Positions 25,570-35,280 of a DNA stretch of 64,000 nt are shown here, in pieces. This DNA comes from Rikenellaceae bacterium. GTDB taxonomy: Bacteria; Bacteroidota; Bacteroidia; Bacteroidales; Rikenellaceae. Numbering within the stretch: the stretch's first letter is position 1; every line of letters begins with the position of its first letter. The notes under the pieces were generated by a model. It searched no databases and was not told where the DNA came from. It worked only from the letters and a program-made list of their open reading frames with translations. The stretch lies in NCBI GenBank assembly GCA_015060005.1, contig SUZI01000002.1, forward strand, positions 1-64,000. The letters are read 5' to 3'. Position numbers and translations under genes: made by a program.

Positions 25570-28152
25570 ATGAAGCACTTTGCATATTTATTCCTATCAA
25601 TTTTGACTATTATGGGATTTTACTCTTGTAGCAAGAAGGAGCAATCGACAGCAAACCCCTTCTTCGAAGAGCGTTGGGAGACGCCATACGGCATACCGCC
25701 ATTTGACCGCATAGCCAACGACCACTTCGTGCCCGCCTTTGAGGAGGGTATGCGTCAGCACTTAGCAGAGATAGACTCGATAGTGAGCTGCGACGAGAAG
25801 CCTACGTTCGATAACACGATACTCGCCTACGACAGGGCAGGAGCTATGTTGCAGCGTGTGTCGAGCGTATTCAGTATGCTCAACTCAGCCGAGACAAACC
25901 CTGAGATGCAAGCCATATCGGAGCAGATGATGCCTCGCCTGGCAGCCCACAACGACGCCATACAGATGAACGATGCTCTCTTCGCGAGGATTGATGCGGT
26001 ATACAACGCACGCCACTCGCTCGCCCTCTCAGCAGAGCAGCTGCGTCTGGTGGAGAAGATACACACCCGCTTCGTGCGGTCGGGAGCACTCCTCAGCGAG
26101 GAGCTCAAGGCGGAGCTCAAAGCGATAAATAGCGAGCTGTCGCTGTTGCAGGTGCGTTTTGGCAACAACCTTCTGGCAGAGACCACATCGTACAAGATGG
26201 TGCTCACATCGGCACAGTTGGGTGGTCTACCCGCTACGGTGCGTGAGGCGGCAGCCGAGAAAGCTCGTCAGGAGGGCAAGGTGGGTAACTACATCTTCAC
26301 ACTCGACAAGCCGAGCCTCATACCTTTCCTGACATACTCCACCGAGCGAGCTCTGCGTGAGCAGCTCTACAAGGCATACGTCTCGCGTGGCAACAACGAC
26401 AACGAGTATGACAACAAGCAGATAGCCTCACGTATGGCATCACTCCGCTACCAGAAGGCTCACCTGCTCGGATACCGCAGCTATGCCGACTACGTTACAT
26501 CGAACCAGATGGCAGGCTCTCCCGAGGCGGTGTTTGAGCTATTGGATGGCATCTGGGTGGAGGCTCTGCGTACTGCCGAGCGAGAGTTAGCCGATATGAA
26601 GCCTTCGTTCATCGCAGACAATGGCGAGGAGGCTACATTCGAGCCCTGGGACTGGTGGTACTACGCCGAGAAGCTACGTGTGAAACGATACAATCTGGAG
26701 GAGGCAAAGGTGCGTGAGTACCTCGCTCTGGATAATGTCAAGGGTGGCATATTCACCCTCGCCAACCGTCTCTACGGCATCACATTCCGCCCTATAAAGG
26801 CGGCATTGTACCACGCCGAGGTGGAGGCTTATGAGGTGATAGACAACAACGACGCTCCGCTGGGTGTATTGCTATTCGACTTCCACCCACGTGCGGGCAA
26901 GAGTGGCGGTGCGTGGTGCGGTCGCTACGTGCCACAGTCGTACGATGCTACGGGCAAGCGAGTGCCACCTGTGGTGAGCATCGTTTGTAACTTCACACGC
27001 CCCTCGGGCTCTACCCCTGCACTGCTCTCGATAGATGAGACCGAGACACTCTTCCACGAGTTTGGACACGCCCTGCACTCACTCTTTGCCGAGGTGAAAT
27101 ATGCAGGTCTGCGAGGTGTCGAGGGCGACTTCGTGGAGCTCCCATCGCAGATTATGGAGAACTGGGCATTCACAACAGCTATGCTCCGACAGTATGCTGT
27201 ACACTACCGCAAGGATGATGTTATGCCCGACGATATGATACGTCGCATACACCGCAGCTCGAAGTTCAACGAGGGATTTGCTATGACGGAGCTGCTGGCA
27301 GCAGCCTTCGCCGATATGGAGATTCACTCGCTCACATCTGCCGACGAGGTCGACGTCAAGGCTTTTGAGCAGAAGGTGCTCGGCGAGAAACGTGGTCTGA
27401 TACCTCAAATCTCGCCCCGCTACCACTACACATACTTCAGCCACATATTCGATGGCGGATACTCTGCCGGCTACTACTTCTACATCTGGGCAGAGGTGTT
27501 GGATAAGGATGCCTTCCAGGCTTTTGTCGAGAGTGGCGACCTGTTCAATGCCGAGGTGGCAGCACGCTTCCGCGAGGAGGTGCTCTCACGCGGCGGCACA
27601 CGTGGCGGAATGGATATGTATCGTGCCTTCCGAGGTGCCGACCCCGACAAACGAGCTCTGATGATAGCTCGCGGATTTATCGACGACTACAACCTCGACA
27701 TAGAGGAGTACGACCCATCAGCACCCGTAGAGGTGATACGTGTCGACACACGTGAGCAGGCACGCCGCATAGCCGAGGAGTCGCGTCGCCGACGTGCCGA
27801 GGAGCAGGCACAAAAGGAGGCACAGGAGGCTATGGCAAAGCCTCAGCCGATAGTCATCGCTACAACAGAGGCAGCCGACACAGAGGTAGCCGAGGAGGGT
27901 AAGAGCGAGGAGGCGACAATCGTTGAGGAGGCGACAACGGAGGGTGTAGAGCCCACCGAGCAGGAGGTAGCAGCCCCAGCCGAGATGGCGGCTCCCTCAG
28001 AGATGCACGCCATAGAGGAGCGAGCACTGCCCACCGACGCAGAGCCTACGTCGATAGGACGTATAGAGGGTACGGCGACACTCCCTGCACGTAGAGGCAT
28101 AGAGGCTGTGGAGGCTACGGGCTCGGCAACAGCAGTCGCAGAGCCCGAGTAG
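25570..28152 (+). CDS. M3 family metallopeptidase lipoprotein with acidic C-terminal tail (Dcp-like)
   Basis: An 860-residue peptidyl-dipeptidase-type zinc peptidase. The lipobox is FYSC (Cys near residue 20). The N-terminal region (NPFFEERWETPYGIPPFDRI) and the zinc motif HEFGHALH at residues 496-503 are classic for Dcp/oligopeptidase A. Known members cleave dipeptides from peptide C-termini. Beyond the catalytic domain, from about residue 720, there is a ~140-residue extension: an Arg/Glu/Ala-rich helix (RRIAEESRRRRAEEQAQ) then a low-complexity Glu/Ala/Thr/Pro stretch. The start ATG 25570 was chosen because the signal peptide follows and the promoter ends 26 bp upstream. It is followed by a paralogue 43 bp downstream. 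Confidence 0.92.
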   Translation: MKHFAYLFLSILTIMGFYSCSKKEQSTANPFFEERWETPYGIPPFDRIANDHFVPAFEEGMRQHLAEIDSIVSCDEKPTFDNTILAYDRAGAMLQRVSSVFSMLNSAETNPEMQAISEQMMPRLAAHNDAIQMNDALFARIDAVYNARHSLALSAEQLRLVEKIHTRFVRSGALLSEELKAELKAINSELSLLQVRFGNNLLAETTSYKMVLTSAQLGGLPATVREAAAEKARQEGKVGNYIFTLDKPSLIPFLTYSTERALREQLYKAYVSRGNNDNEYDNKQIASRMASLRYQKAHLLGYRSYADYVTSNQMAGSPEAVFELLDGIWVEALRTAERELADMKPSFIADNGEEATFEPWDWWYYAEKLRVKRYNLEEAKVREYLALDNVKGGIFTLANRLYGITFRPIKAALYHAEVEAYEVIDNNDAPLGVLLFDFHPRAGKSGGAWCGRYVPQSYDATGKRVPPVVSIVCNFTRPSGSTPALLSIDETETLFHEFGHALHSLFAEVKYAGLRGVEGDFVELPSQIMENWAFTTAMLRQYAVHYRKDDVMPDDMIRRIHRSSKFNEGFAMTELLAAAFADMEIHSLTSADEVDVKAFEQKVLGEKRGLIPQISPRYHYTYFSHIFDGGYSAGYYFYIWAEVLDKDAFQAFVESGDLFNAEVAARFREEVLSRGGTRGGMDMYRAFRGADPDKRALMIARGFIDDYNLDIEEYDPSAPVEVIRVDTREQARRIAEESRRRRAEEQAQKEAQEAMAKPQPIVIATTEAADTEVAEEGKSEEATIVEEATTEGVEPTEQEVAAPAEMAAPSEMHAIEERALPTDAEPTSIGRIEGTATLPARRGIEAVEATGSATAVAEPE

Positions 28153-28195
28153 GCTCGGCGATGATAGATGAAGACAAACCAAAAAAGATAAAGAG

Positions 28196-30283
28196 ATGAA
28201 AAAACTATTATTTATTATGTCAGCAAGTGCTATTATGGGTGGTTGTTGTGATATGGCGTGCCAGGAGAATCCTCTGCTCGCCGAGTGGGATACCCCTTAC
28301 CAGACACCACCATTCGACAAGATTGAAATCACCGACTATGAGCCCGCATTCGACAAGGCAATAGAGATGGCTCGCCAGGAGGTGGAGGCTATCGTGGCAA
28401 ACGAGGAGGCTCCAACATTTGAGAACACTATCGTAGCTTTGGAGAAGCAGGGTGCAGCCTTGGGTCGTATCTCGGGCATATTCTACAACCTGCGTGAGGC
28501 AGACACCTCGGACGAGATGGACGCTATCGCCCTGCGTGTGCAGCCAAAGCTCACCGCCCTGGGTAACGACATAAGCCTCAACCCACAGCTCTTCGAGCGT
28601 GTGAAGGCGGTATACGAGGGCTCACGCGAGGGACTCTCGGCAGAGGATGTGCGTCTGTTGGAGGATACATACAAGGGCTTCACTCGCTCGGGTGCTGCCC
28701 TGAGCGACGAGGATAAGGAGCTCTATCGCGAGTACACCACCGCACTGTCGGAGGCGACACTCATCTTCGGTCAGAACGCTCTCGCAGCAACAAATGCCTT
28801 CTCGCTCAACATAACCGACGAGGCGAAGGTGGCAGAGCTGCCAGAGTTCGTACGCGAGGCGTTGGCTGCCGAGGCTAAAGCACGTGGCGAGGAGGGCTGG
28901 ACAGTAACACTCCAGGCTCCAAGCTACATCCCTTTTATGACATACTCATCGCAGCGTGCCGAGAAGGAGCAGTTGTATCGTGCCTACAACTCACGTGCAC
29001 TGGGTGGCGAGGTGGATAACACACCTACCATACATAAGATTGTCGAGCTGCGTATGAAGATTGCCAAGCTCTTCGGCTACAACAACTACGCAGAGTATGT
29101 CTTGGCAGAGCGTATGGCAGAGAACGTGCCTACGGTGAATGGCTTCCTCGGCGAGCTGAGCGAGGCTACAGTGGAGTATGCACGCAAGGACTATGATATG
29201 ATTAACGCCTACGCCAAGCAGCAGGGCTTGCAAGGCGACGTGATGCCTTGGGACTGGGCTTACTACACCGAGAAGTACAAGACCGAGAAGTATAACATCA
29301 GCGACGAGGCTGTGAAGCCTTACCTGAAGCTCGACAATGTAATAGAGGGTGTCTTTATGGCGGCGACAAAGCTCTATGGCATAACATTCACACCTAACAC
29401 CGAGATTGCAGTATATCATCCCGACGTTACAGCATACGAGGTGAAGGATAAGGATGGCGAGTTCTTGGCTGTGTTGTATCTCGACTTCTTCCCACGTGCC
29501 TCGAAGCGTTCGGGAGCGTGGATGACAGAGTTCCGAGGAGCAAAGGGCGAGGGCGACGACGAGGTACGTCCTTTAGTGTCGCTGGTGATGAACTTCACAA
29601 AGCCTACCGAGACAACACCTTCGCTGCTCACATTCGACGAGTTTGAGACCTTCCTCCACGAGTTTGGACACGCCCTGCACGGTATGTTGGCAAAGGGTAA
29701 GTATGAGTCGCTCAACGGAACAAACGTATATCGCGACTTCGTGGAGTTGCCATCGCAGATTATGGAGAACTGGGCTACCGAGAAGGAGTATCTTGACCTC
29801 TGGGCAAAGCACTACCAGACAGGCGAGCCTATCCCTGCGGAACTCATCGAGCGTATCGTGGCAGCGAAGAACTACTTGGCAGCATACCTCAACGTGCGTC
29901 AGCTCTCATTTGGCTTGGTCGATATGGCTTGGCACACACTCCAGGAGCCTTATGCAGGCGAGATAGAGCCTTTCGAGCGTAAGGCTATGGCATCGGTACA
30001 GGTAACACCTTGGGTTGAGGGAACAGCTATGTGCCCCGCCTTCACACATATCTTCTCGGGCGGCTACGCAGCAGGCTACTACGGCTATAAGTGGGCAGAG
30101 GTGCTCGCAGCTGATGCCTTCTCACTCTTCGCCGAGAAGGGTATCTTCAACGCCGAGGCTTCGGCAGCCTTCCGCCACCTGTTGGAGCAGGGCGGCAAGC
30201 GTCATCCTATGGAGCTCTACGTGGAGTTCCGAGGTCATAAGCCCGAGACAAAGGCTCTCATCGAGTCAATGGATTTGAAGTAA
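28196..30283 (+). CDS. dcp: M3 family metallopeptidase lipoprotein (Dcp-like)
   Basis: A 695-residue paralogue of the preceding peptidase, of ordinary Dcp length. Lipobox IMGGC gives an envelope lipoprotein. The N-terminus reads NPLLAEWDTPYQTPPFDKIE and the zinc motif HEFGHALH is at residues 488-495. The C-terminal block FTHIFSGGYAAGYYGYKWAE is the substrate-binding signature. It lies 43 bp after the longer paralogue and ends before a strong terminator, so the two form an operon, probably for peptide use in the periplasm. Confidence 0.94.
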   Translation: MKKLLFIMSASAIMGGCCDMACQENPLLAEWDTPYQTPPFDKIEITDYEPAFDKAIEMARQEVEAIVANEEAPTFENTIVALEKQGAALGRISGIFYNLREADTSDEMDAIALRVQPKLTALGNDISLNPQLFERVKAVYEGSREGLSAEDVRLLEDTYKGFTRSGAALSDEDKELYREYTTALSEATLIFGQNALAATNAFSLNITDEAKVAELPEFVREALAAEAKARGEEGWTVTLQAPSYIPFMTYSSQRAEKEQLYRAYNSRALGGEVDNTPTIHKIVELRMKIAKLFGYNNYAEYVLAERMAENVPTVNGFLGELSEATVEYARKDYDMINAYAKQQGLQGDVMPWDWAYYTEKYKTEKYNISDEAVKPYLKLDNVIEGVFMAATKLYGITFTPNTEIAVYHPDVTAYEVKDKDGEFLAVLYLDFFPRASKRSGAWMTEFRGAKGEGDDEVRPLVSLVMNFTKPTETTPSLLTFDEFETFLHEFGHALHGMLAKGKYESLNGTNVYRDFVELPSQIMENWATEKEYLDLWAKHYQTGEPIPAELIERIVAAKNYLAAYLNVRQLSFGLVDMAWHTLQEPYAGEIEPFERKAMASVQVTPWVEGTAMCPAFTHIFSGGYAAGYYGYKWAEVLAADAFSLFAEKGIFNAEASAAFRHLLEQGGKRHPMELYVEFRGHKPETKALIESMDLK

Positions 30284-30356
30284 GAGAGGCTGCGGGAGGG
30301 TGTCAGGCGTTGTGAACAACGACACTTCGGCACCGACACCACACAATAGATTTTGC

Positions 30357-30390
30357 AGGCTGGCTGAGCTATCGGTCAGCCTTGCTTTTT
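30357..30390 (+). terminator. Intrinsic terminator of the M3 peptidase operon
   Basis: The arms GCAGGCTG and CAGCCTTGC pair across a 14-base loop (6 bp plus GC closing pairs) and are followed by five Ts. It lies 75 bp after the stop. Confidence 0.8.
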
Positions 30391-30394
30391 GAAA

Positions 30395-30450
30395 AGGGAT
30401 ACTAAGGGATAGTAAAGGTTATTAAGGGATATTAAAGTCTACGGCTGAAA
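30395..30450. repeat. Family A repeat, copy 3
   Basis: Four 10-bp units (gggatactaa, gggatagtaa, aggttattaa, gggatattaa) followed by AGTCTACGGCTGAAA. It lies between convergent genes. Confidence 0.8.
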
Positions 30451-30478
30451 ACCGCAAACTTGGAGAGGCTAAAGACTT

Positions 30479-31633
30479 TTAGCCGAGGCAGATGCAATAG
30501 ATTGTGCCGCAGATGCGGGTGAAGGCTAAGCGGTAGTCGGAGCCGCTACGTGTCGAGAGCCTCTTATGGATGAGCTTCACATCCAATGGGCAGTCGCGGA
30601 GCACGATATCAACACCCCGACCTCCATAGCGTCGCTTGAGGCTCTTCCAGTCCAACGGCTCGATGCTGCGTATGGGCTCGACGCGTCCCACGACATCTAT
30701 CCTGCCCTCAACACTCTGCATAGCAAAGCCAAAAGAGTTCTCGCTCCAGCAGTCAGCAACACCGCAGAGAGAATGACGCACTAAACGTGCCTTCTGCAAC
30801 GCCACATCGGGCGTGATGAGGTAGCGGTAGTCCGAGGCACGAAAGCTCTCGGGAAGAGGCAGCTCGCCTATGCTCTCGCAGCGAGCATCATAACGTGCCC
30901 TGCCGACAGCGACAGCCGAGAGATGAGGCTCGGAAAGACCTATATAGATATTTACCTCCTTGCACTCGCCCCTGAGCGACACCACCTCGACAGAGCAGTC
31001 GGCAAAGAGGCGGCGTGCCTCGTCGACATCGAACAGAGGCGAGCACTTGATGGCTATCTGCTCCGCCACCTGACGCATACGTGGCATAAGAGCCACCACA
31101 TTGGGCGAAGAGTCCTCCAAACGCACACTACGTCGCTCGCTGATACGGCGGTCGGGGTCGACGATGATAGCCGAGAAATGCTCATCGCACCGCTCGAGGT
31201 ACTCCTCAGCCGAGGCGGTAACGACATCGACATTCGTTATGCCGAGGCGGCGGAGGTTTTCCCTGACCACATCTGCCAACACCTCATCCCGCTCCAATGC
31301 TACCACGTGCGAGAAGCGGCGGCTCAGCTCGATAGTATCACCTCCCAAGCCACAGGTCATATCCAGCAGGCTCTCGCCACGGAGAGGCTTAGCCGCAGCA
31401 CACGCCTCCGACGAGGACTGCTCCACAGAGCGGTCGGGGAGGATACAACGTGCGGCATAGAGCGTAGGGTGCTTGAGGCGACAACGCTGGAGGTTCTTCA
31501 CCTGCGAAGCCACAACACGTCGCTCCACAACCCTCGCATCGAGGGCTATGGCGGTGGGCTCGCGGTCGATATTGCACTCGATAGCTATCCGCACATCGTC
31601 GCGGCAGAGCGTAAGAAACTCCTCTCGTGTCAT
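30479..31633 (-). CDS. Class I SAM-dependent methyltransferase with THUMP-like C-terminal domain (PG_1098-like)
   Basis: 384 residues. The N-terminal half is a Rossmann methyltransferase: motif I LLDMTCGLGGDTIELSRRF (~residues 90-108), then VVALERDE and AIIVDPDRR (~155). The C-terminal ~120 residues (ENSFGFAMQSVEGRIDVV, KRRYGGRGVDIVLRDCPLDV) match the ferredoxin-like THUMP-like domain of the PG_1098 group. The substrate is unknown, probably an RNA. It is the last gene of the SGNH-MBOAT-DUF486 run, 19 bp downstream of the DUF486 gene. Confidence 0.87.
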   Translation of the reverse strand: MTREEFLTLCRDDVRIAIECNIDREPTAIALDARVVERRVVASQVKNLQRCRLKHPTLYAARCILPDRSVEQSSSEACAAAKPLRGESLLDMTCGLGGDTIELSRRFSHVVALERDEVLADVVRENLRRLGITNVDVVTASAEEYLERCDEHFSAIIVDPDRRISERRSVRLEDSSPNVVALMPRMRQVAEQIAIKCSPLFDVDEARRLFADCSVEVVSLRGECKEVNIYIGLSEPHLSAVAVGRARYDARCESIGELPLPESFRASDYRYLITPDVALQKARLVRHSLCGVADCWSENSFGFAMQSVEGRIDVVGRVEPIRSIEPLDWKSLKRRYGGRGVDIVLRDCPLDVKLIHKRLSTRSGSDYRLAFTRICGTIYCICLG

Positions 31634-31652
31634 AGCATCAACAAATATTCTG

Positions 31653-32021
31653 TTACTTCAAAAAGACAAGCCACACAGCTGCCACGAGGCATCCGAAGGC
31701 GGCAAAATGGTTCCACTGAAGAGCCTCACCACGGAAGAAGACAACCGTAAAGAGGGTGAAGATGACAAGGGTGATGACCTCCTGGATAATCTTCAGCTGC
31801 ATAAGGGTAAATGGGCCGCCATTGCCCACGAAACCGATGCGGTTGGCAGGTATCTGGCACGCATACTCCGCAAGGGCGATAGCCCACGAGAAGATGATGA
31901 CAGCATACAAGGGCCACGACGAGATGACCTTCATCTGCTGGAGCTTGAGGTGGCCATACCACGCCAGCGTCATAAAGATATTGGAGACAACGAGCAGAGC
32001 AATGGTGGATAGTGCTTTCAT
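31653..32021 (-). CDS. DMT-like membrane protein (DUF486)
   Basis: A 122-residue protein with four hydrophobic segments; nearly the whole length is the DUF486 family. Its recognisable core runs through SNIFMTLAWYGHLKL, AEYACQIPANRIGF and QLKIIQEVITLVIF. The members resemble small-multidrug-resistance transporters, but their substrate is unknown. It is 12 bp downstream of the MBOAT gene and 19 bp upstream of the methyltransferase gene. Confidence 0.9.
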   Translation of the reverse strand: MKALSTIALLVVSNIFMTLAWYGHLKLQQMKVISSWPLYAVIIFSWAIALAEYACQIPANRIGFVGNGGPFTLMQLKIIQEVITLVIFTLFTVVFFRGEALQWNHFAAFGCLVAAVWLVFLK

Positions 32022-32033
32022 CGCTAAAATGTG

Positions 32034-33527
32034 TTAGAATTGGAAATAGATAAAAGGTTGAATATCAGTAGACTTGACCTGCATAACGAGCCAGATGGTG
32101 GCGGTCAGCAGCAGTGCCTGCACAACAAAGCTCGACGTGGCTACCCTGCGATGCAGGGCCTCGCACCAGCGTGAGGGCAGATAGTGCATAGCGTAGCCCA
32201 CGACAACAAGCAGCACCACAGCACGATAGCCACCCACGAACTGCGGCAGCACCGACAGGTCGAAGTTATGCGTTATGTTGCTCAGTATAGCCCAGAAATT
32301 TGCCATATCCGAGGCACGGAACAGCAGCCAGCCCAAGCATACCACGTGGAAGGTGAAGAGAACACCCACAACACGCCACAGAGGGTGCATATCGCTACCG
32401 AGCACCTTGGCACGTGGCACAACGGTGAGCCACATCTTATGCAGGGCGAGAGCCACACCGTGCAGCGTGCCCCACAGCACAAAACGTACCGCAGCACCGT
32501 GCCACAAGCCTCCGAGCACCATAGTGAGCAGCAGGTTCACGTACTGACGCACACGTCCCCTTCGGTTGCCACCGAGCGAGATATAGAGGTAGTCGCGAAG
32601 CCACGACGAGAGCGATATATGCCACCTACGCCAGAACTCGGTGATGGTAGCCGACTTATAGGGGGCATCGAAGTTCTTGGGGAAGCGGAAGCCCAGCAGC
32701 AGAGCCAAGCCGATAGCCATATCGGAGTAGCCCGAGAAGTCGCAATATATCTGCAACGCATAGCCATAGATGGCTGCCAGAGACTCCACACCCGAGTAGA
32801 GCGACGGGTCGGCAAAGACGCGGTCAACGAAGTTGAGCGATATGTAGTCCGAGATGATAGCCTTCTTAATGAGTCCGATGATGATGAGCCCCACACCCCA
32901 GCCAAACATCTCGCGTGTAATATCCAACGGGCGACGTATCTGTGGCAGGAAGGTCGAGGCACGCACTATAGGTCCTGCGACAATCTGCGGGAAGAACGAG
33001 AGGTAGAAGAGGTAGTCCACATATCTATCCAAAGGCTTGATAGTGCCTCGATACAAATCTATCGTGTAGCTCATAGACTGGAAGACAAAGAACGAGATAC
33101 CGATAGGCAGAAAGATATTCTGGAACTGCAGGAAGCCCTCGCCGAAGATGTTGTTGGCTATGTCGATGAAGAAGTTGGTATACTTGAAGTAGCCCAACAA
33201 GCCGAGGTTGAGCACAACACTTGCCGCAACCCACCACCGCTTGGCACGCCGACTCACAGCCGAGGCTATACGCCCTCCTATGAGGTAATCACTCAGCGAG
33301 ACAAAGAGCAGCAACAAGAGATATATCCCGCTCGACTTATAGTAGAAATAGAGCGAGAAGAGCACCACGTAGAGTATACGCAACGTGGAGCGGCGACTCA
33401 GCAGAGCATACCCCATAGCGAAGCCCACAAACAGGAACAGGAACAATCCGCTGTTGAAGAGCATCGGAGAGGCTGCATCGTAAGAGAGCAAAGAGATAAC
33501 CTTATCTAAATCAAAAATCTCTGTCAT
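32034..33527 (-). CDS. MBOAT family O-acyltransferase (AlgI/DltB-like)
   Basis: A 497-residue polytopic enzyme with roughly 11-13 segments. It has the AlgI-type motifs YFKYTNFFIDIANNIFG, LPIGISFFVFQSMSYTIDLY, and the FWRRWHISLSSWLRDYLYI block with catalytic His in GGLWHGAAVRFVLWG. Such enzymes pass acyl groups through the membrane for O-acetylation of a polysaccharide, with a periplasmic SGNH partner. The partner gene overlaps its start by 17 bp. The glycan target is unknown. Confidence 0.93.
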   Translation of the reverse strand: MTEIFDLDKVISLLSYDAASPMLFNSGLFLFLFVGFAMGYALLSRRSTLRILYVVLFSLYFYYKSSGIYLLLLLFVSLSDYLIGGRIASAVSRRAKRWWVAASVVLNLGLLGYFKYTNFFIDIANNIFGEGFLQFQNIFLPIGISFFVFQSMSYTIDLYRGTIKPLDRYVDYLFYLSFFPQIVAGPIVRASTFLPQIRRPLDITREMFGWGVGLIIIGLIKKAIISDYISLNFVDRVFADPSLYSGVESLAAIYGYALQIYCDFSGYSDMAIGLALLLGFRFPKNFDAPYKSATITEFWRRWHISLSSWLRDYLYISLGGNRRGRVRQYVNLLLTMVLGGLWHGAAVRFVLWGTLHGVALALHKMWLTVVPRAKVLGSDMHPLWRVVGVLFTFHVVCLGWLLFRASDMANFWAILSNITHNFDLSVLPQFVGGYRAVVLLVVVGYAMHYLPSRWCEALHRRVATSSFVVQALLLTATIWLVMQVKSTDIQPFIYFQF

Positions 33528-35127
33528 TTCTTAATATCACACTATTCACACTATCCTTGACGCTGTCGGCAAGCACAGGCTGGCGGAGAAACGCCTCGTG
33601 GCGGAGGTGTTGCTGACGCGTGTGAACACCCCACACCAAGGCGTGGAACATCGAACGTGCCACCTGGCGACCTCCTCCATAGCCTATATGAGTGTAGTCC
33701 TTACCTGCCCAGCCCTTCTCGACAAAGGCATCCATACCTCCCTTGCGACGCATAGCCTCGTGGGTGTTCCAGAAGGCGACACCACAGCTGTCTGCAGCCT
33801 CACGCTGCCACCACGCAAGGTTACGTGCCGACTCCATAGGGACAAAATTGCCATTCTCATCCTTCGCCGAGCGGTCGCTGACACCCATAATGATGATAGC
33901 CGCCCCCGGGAAACACTGCTCGACATATCGCACAATCTTCACCACCTGCTCGGCATAGAGCGAGTAGTTCTTACGCTCGGCAGTGAGTATGTTGAGTCCA
34001 TATTGCAGGATGATGAGGTCGTAGGGGTGCATCTGGTTAATCTGTGCATTGACCGAAGGGTTGCTACGCAGCAGAGCCTGACCATTGTTACTACGTATGG
34101 AGAGGTTATCGAGCGAGAGACCACCCTCGCTATAAAACTCCGCTCCTATGGCGGTGAAGCCCTCGGCACCCGAGAGCACACGGGCACGCAACGAGGCGAT
34201 ACGCTCCTTACGCATCACGACCTGTCGCACCTGCTCACCGCCCACGACCGTAAAGGTGCTATCCTGCTCTTCGAGAGTCAGTTGCAGCTCCGCATCGTGG
34301 CGGGCGATGAAGTAGAGACGTGCCACATCGCACTCCGACGAGTGAGCCACAGCGTCGGTGAGCTGCCACAGAGTAGAAGCACCCTCCGAGGCACGTGCCA
34401 CCCAGCCGCTGACAAAGAAGTCGCCACTATATGGCTCGGGGATACGGCTGTCGAGGATTATGTGGTAGGGCTTCCAGCCCGAAGAGGTGGTCTTCACGGT
34501 ACGACGGTATGAGGCGTGAGGCGAGGCGAAAGGTGCGTAGCCCACGCCACCACCACCGAAGAGCTCCTGCAACATAGAACGCAGGTCGGCGGTGAGGATG
34601 TCGTTCTCGGTGAACGAGTCGCCCATAAAACCTATGTGTACAGCCTTGCCGCTGAGCAGCTTATCGTACAAGAGTTGCAGAGGTGAAGTGAGGCTGTCGC
34701 CGAAATCCTCAACCTTGACAATCTGCTCCTCCCCAGGGAGCAGGGCGAGGAAATCACGCTCATCGAAAGCAGCTGCCTCCGCTGGCTCTCGGGCGAGAGT
34801 GTCGGCAACATAGGCAGTCATATCCTCCGACATCATATTCCAGCTGATTGAGGTCTCGGCGGTGGGGGCTATCTGCTCCTGCACCACAGCGACCTGCTCG
34901 GCTACGTCGTCCATATCGACATCGAAGTCATCGACATCGACCTCGGGCGGCAGCAGACGCTCGGGCTTGCTATCGCCAAAGGAGTATAACTCGGAGAATA
35001 TGTTGGTACGTCGCAAGGTGAAGTCCTCGGCGTAGAGAGGCGGTATGAAACTGATAGCCATCATCATCGCCAGCACTGTCGCTGCTAAAGCAAAAGTGCG
35101 AAATGTTCCGCTCGTTTGTTTTGCCAT
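33511..35127 (-). CDS. SGNH/GDSL-like hydrolase, AlgX/AlgJ-type partner of the MBOAT
   Basis: A 538-residue exported protein with an N-terminal membrane anchor (residues ~10-34), a ~110-residue acidic linker, then an SGNH fold. Block I is GFMGDSFTEND (catalytic Ser near residue 170), then DLIILQYGLN (block III-like Gly/Asn) and the catalytic Asp-His pair in DYTHIGYGGG near the C-terminus. SGNH proteins next to MBOATs transfer or remove acetyl groups on exported glycans. It overlaps the MBOAT start by 17 bp, so translation is probably coupled. Opposed TAnnTTTG-like elements near 35176-35204 may include its promoter, but no -33 element is clear. Confidence 0.87.
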   Translation of the reverse strand: MAKQTSGTFRTFALAATVLAMMMAISFIPPLYAEDFTLRRTNIFSELYSFGDSKPERLLPPEVDVDDFDVDMDDVAEQVAVVQEQIAPTAETSISWNMMSEDMTAYVADTLAREPAEAAAFDERDFLALLPGEEQIVKVEDFGDSLTSPLQLLYDKLLSGKAVHIGFMGDSFTENDILTADLRSMLQELFGGGGVGYAPFASPHASYRRTVKTTSSGWKPYHIILDSRIPEPYSGDFFVSGWVARASEGASTLWQLTDAVAHSSECDVARLYFIARHDAELQLTLEEQDSTFTVVGGEQVRQVVMRKERIASLRARVLSGAEGFTAIGAEFYSEGGLSLDNLSIRSNNGQALLRSNPSVNAQINQMHPYDLIILQYGLNILTAERKNYSLYAEQVVKIVRYVEQCFPGAAIIIMGVSDRSAKDENGNFVPMESARNLAWWQREAADSCGVAFWNTHEAMRRKGGMDAFVEKGWAGKDYTHIGYGGGRQVARSMFHALVWGVHTRQQHLRHEAFLRQPVLADSVKDSVNSVILRNDRDF

Positions 35128-35280
35128 TTTTGTAGTAAAGTTTAGCCTTTTCCCTTAAAAAGGGAACAAGTGGGGCAAAAGTAACAAAATTTTGTGTAAC
35201 TTTGTAGTGTTTTTGTCAAAATGTCGGTGTGTGGCAATTATAATCGCTGCCACGACGTTTTGTAAGTGTAGTCGCAACAG

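Noticed and set aside
32184..33509. 441-codon plus-strand frame opposite the MBOAT gene
   Set aside because: It is antisense to a clear membrane enzyme and its His/Gln/Glu-rich translation is typical of a shadow frame.
35176..35204. Divergent promoter pair TACTTTTG (minus) and TAACTTTG (plus)
   Set aside because: Good -7 matches but no TTG at 19-21 bp in either direction; left as an unproven possibility.
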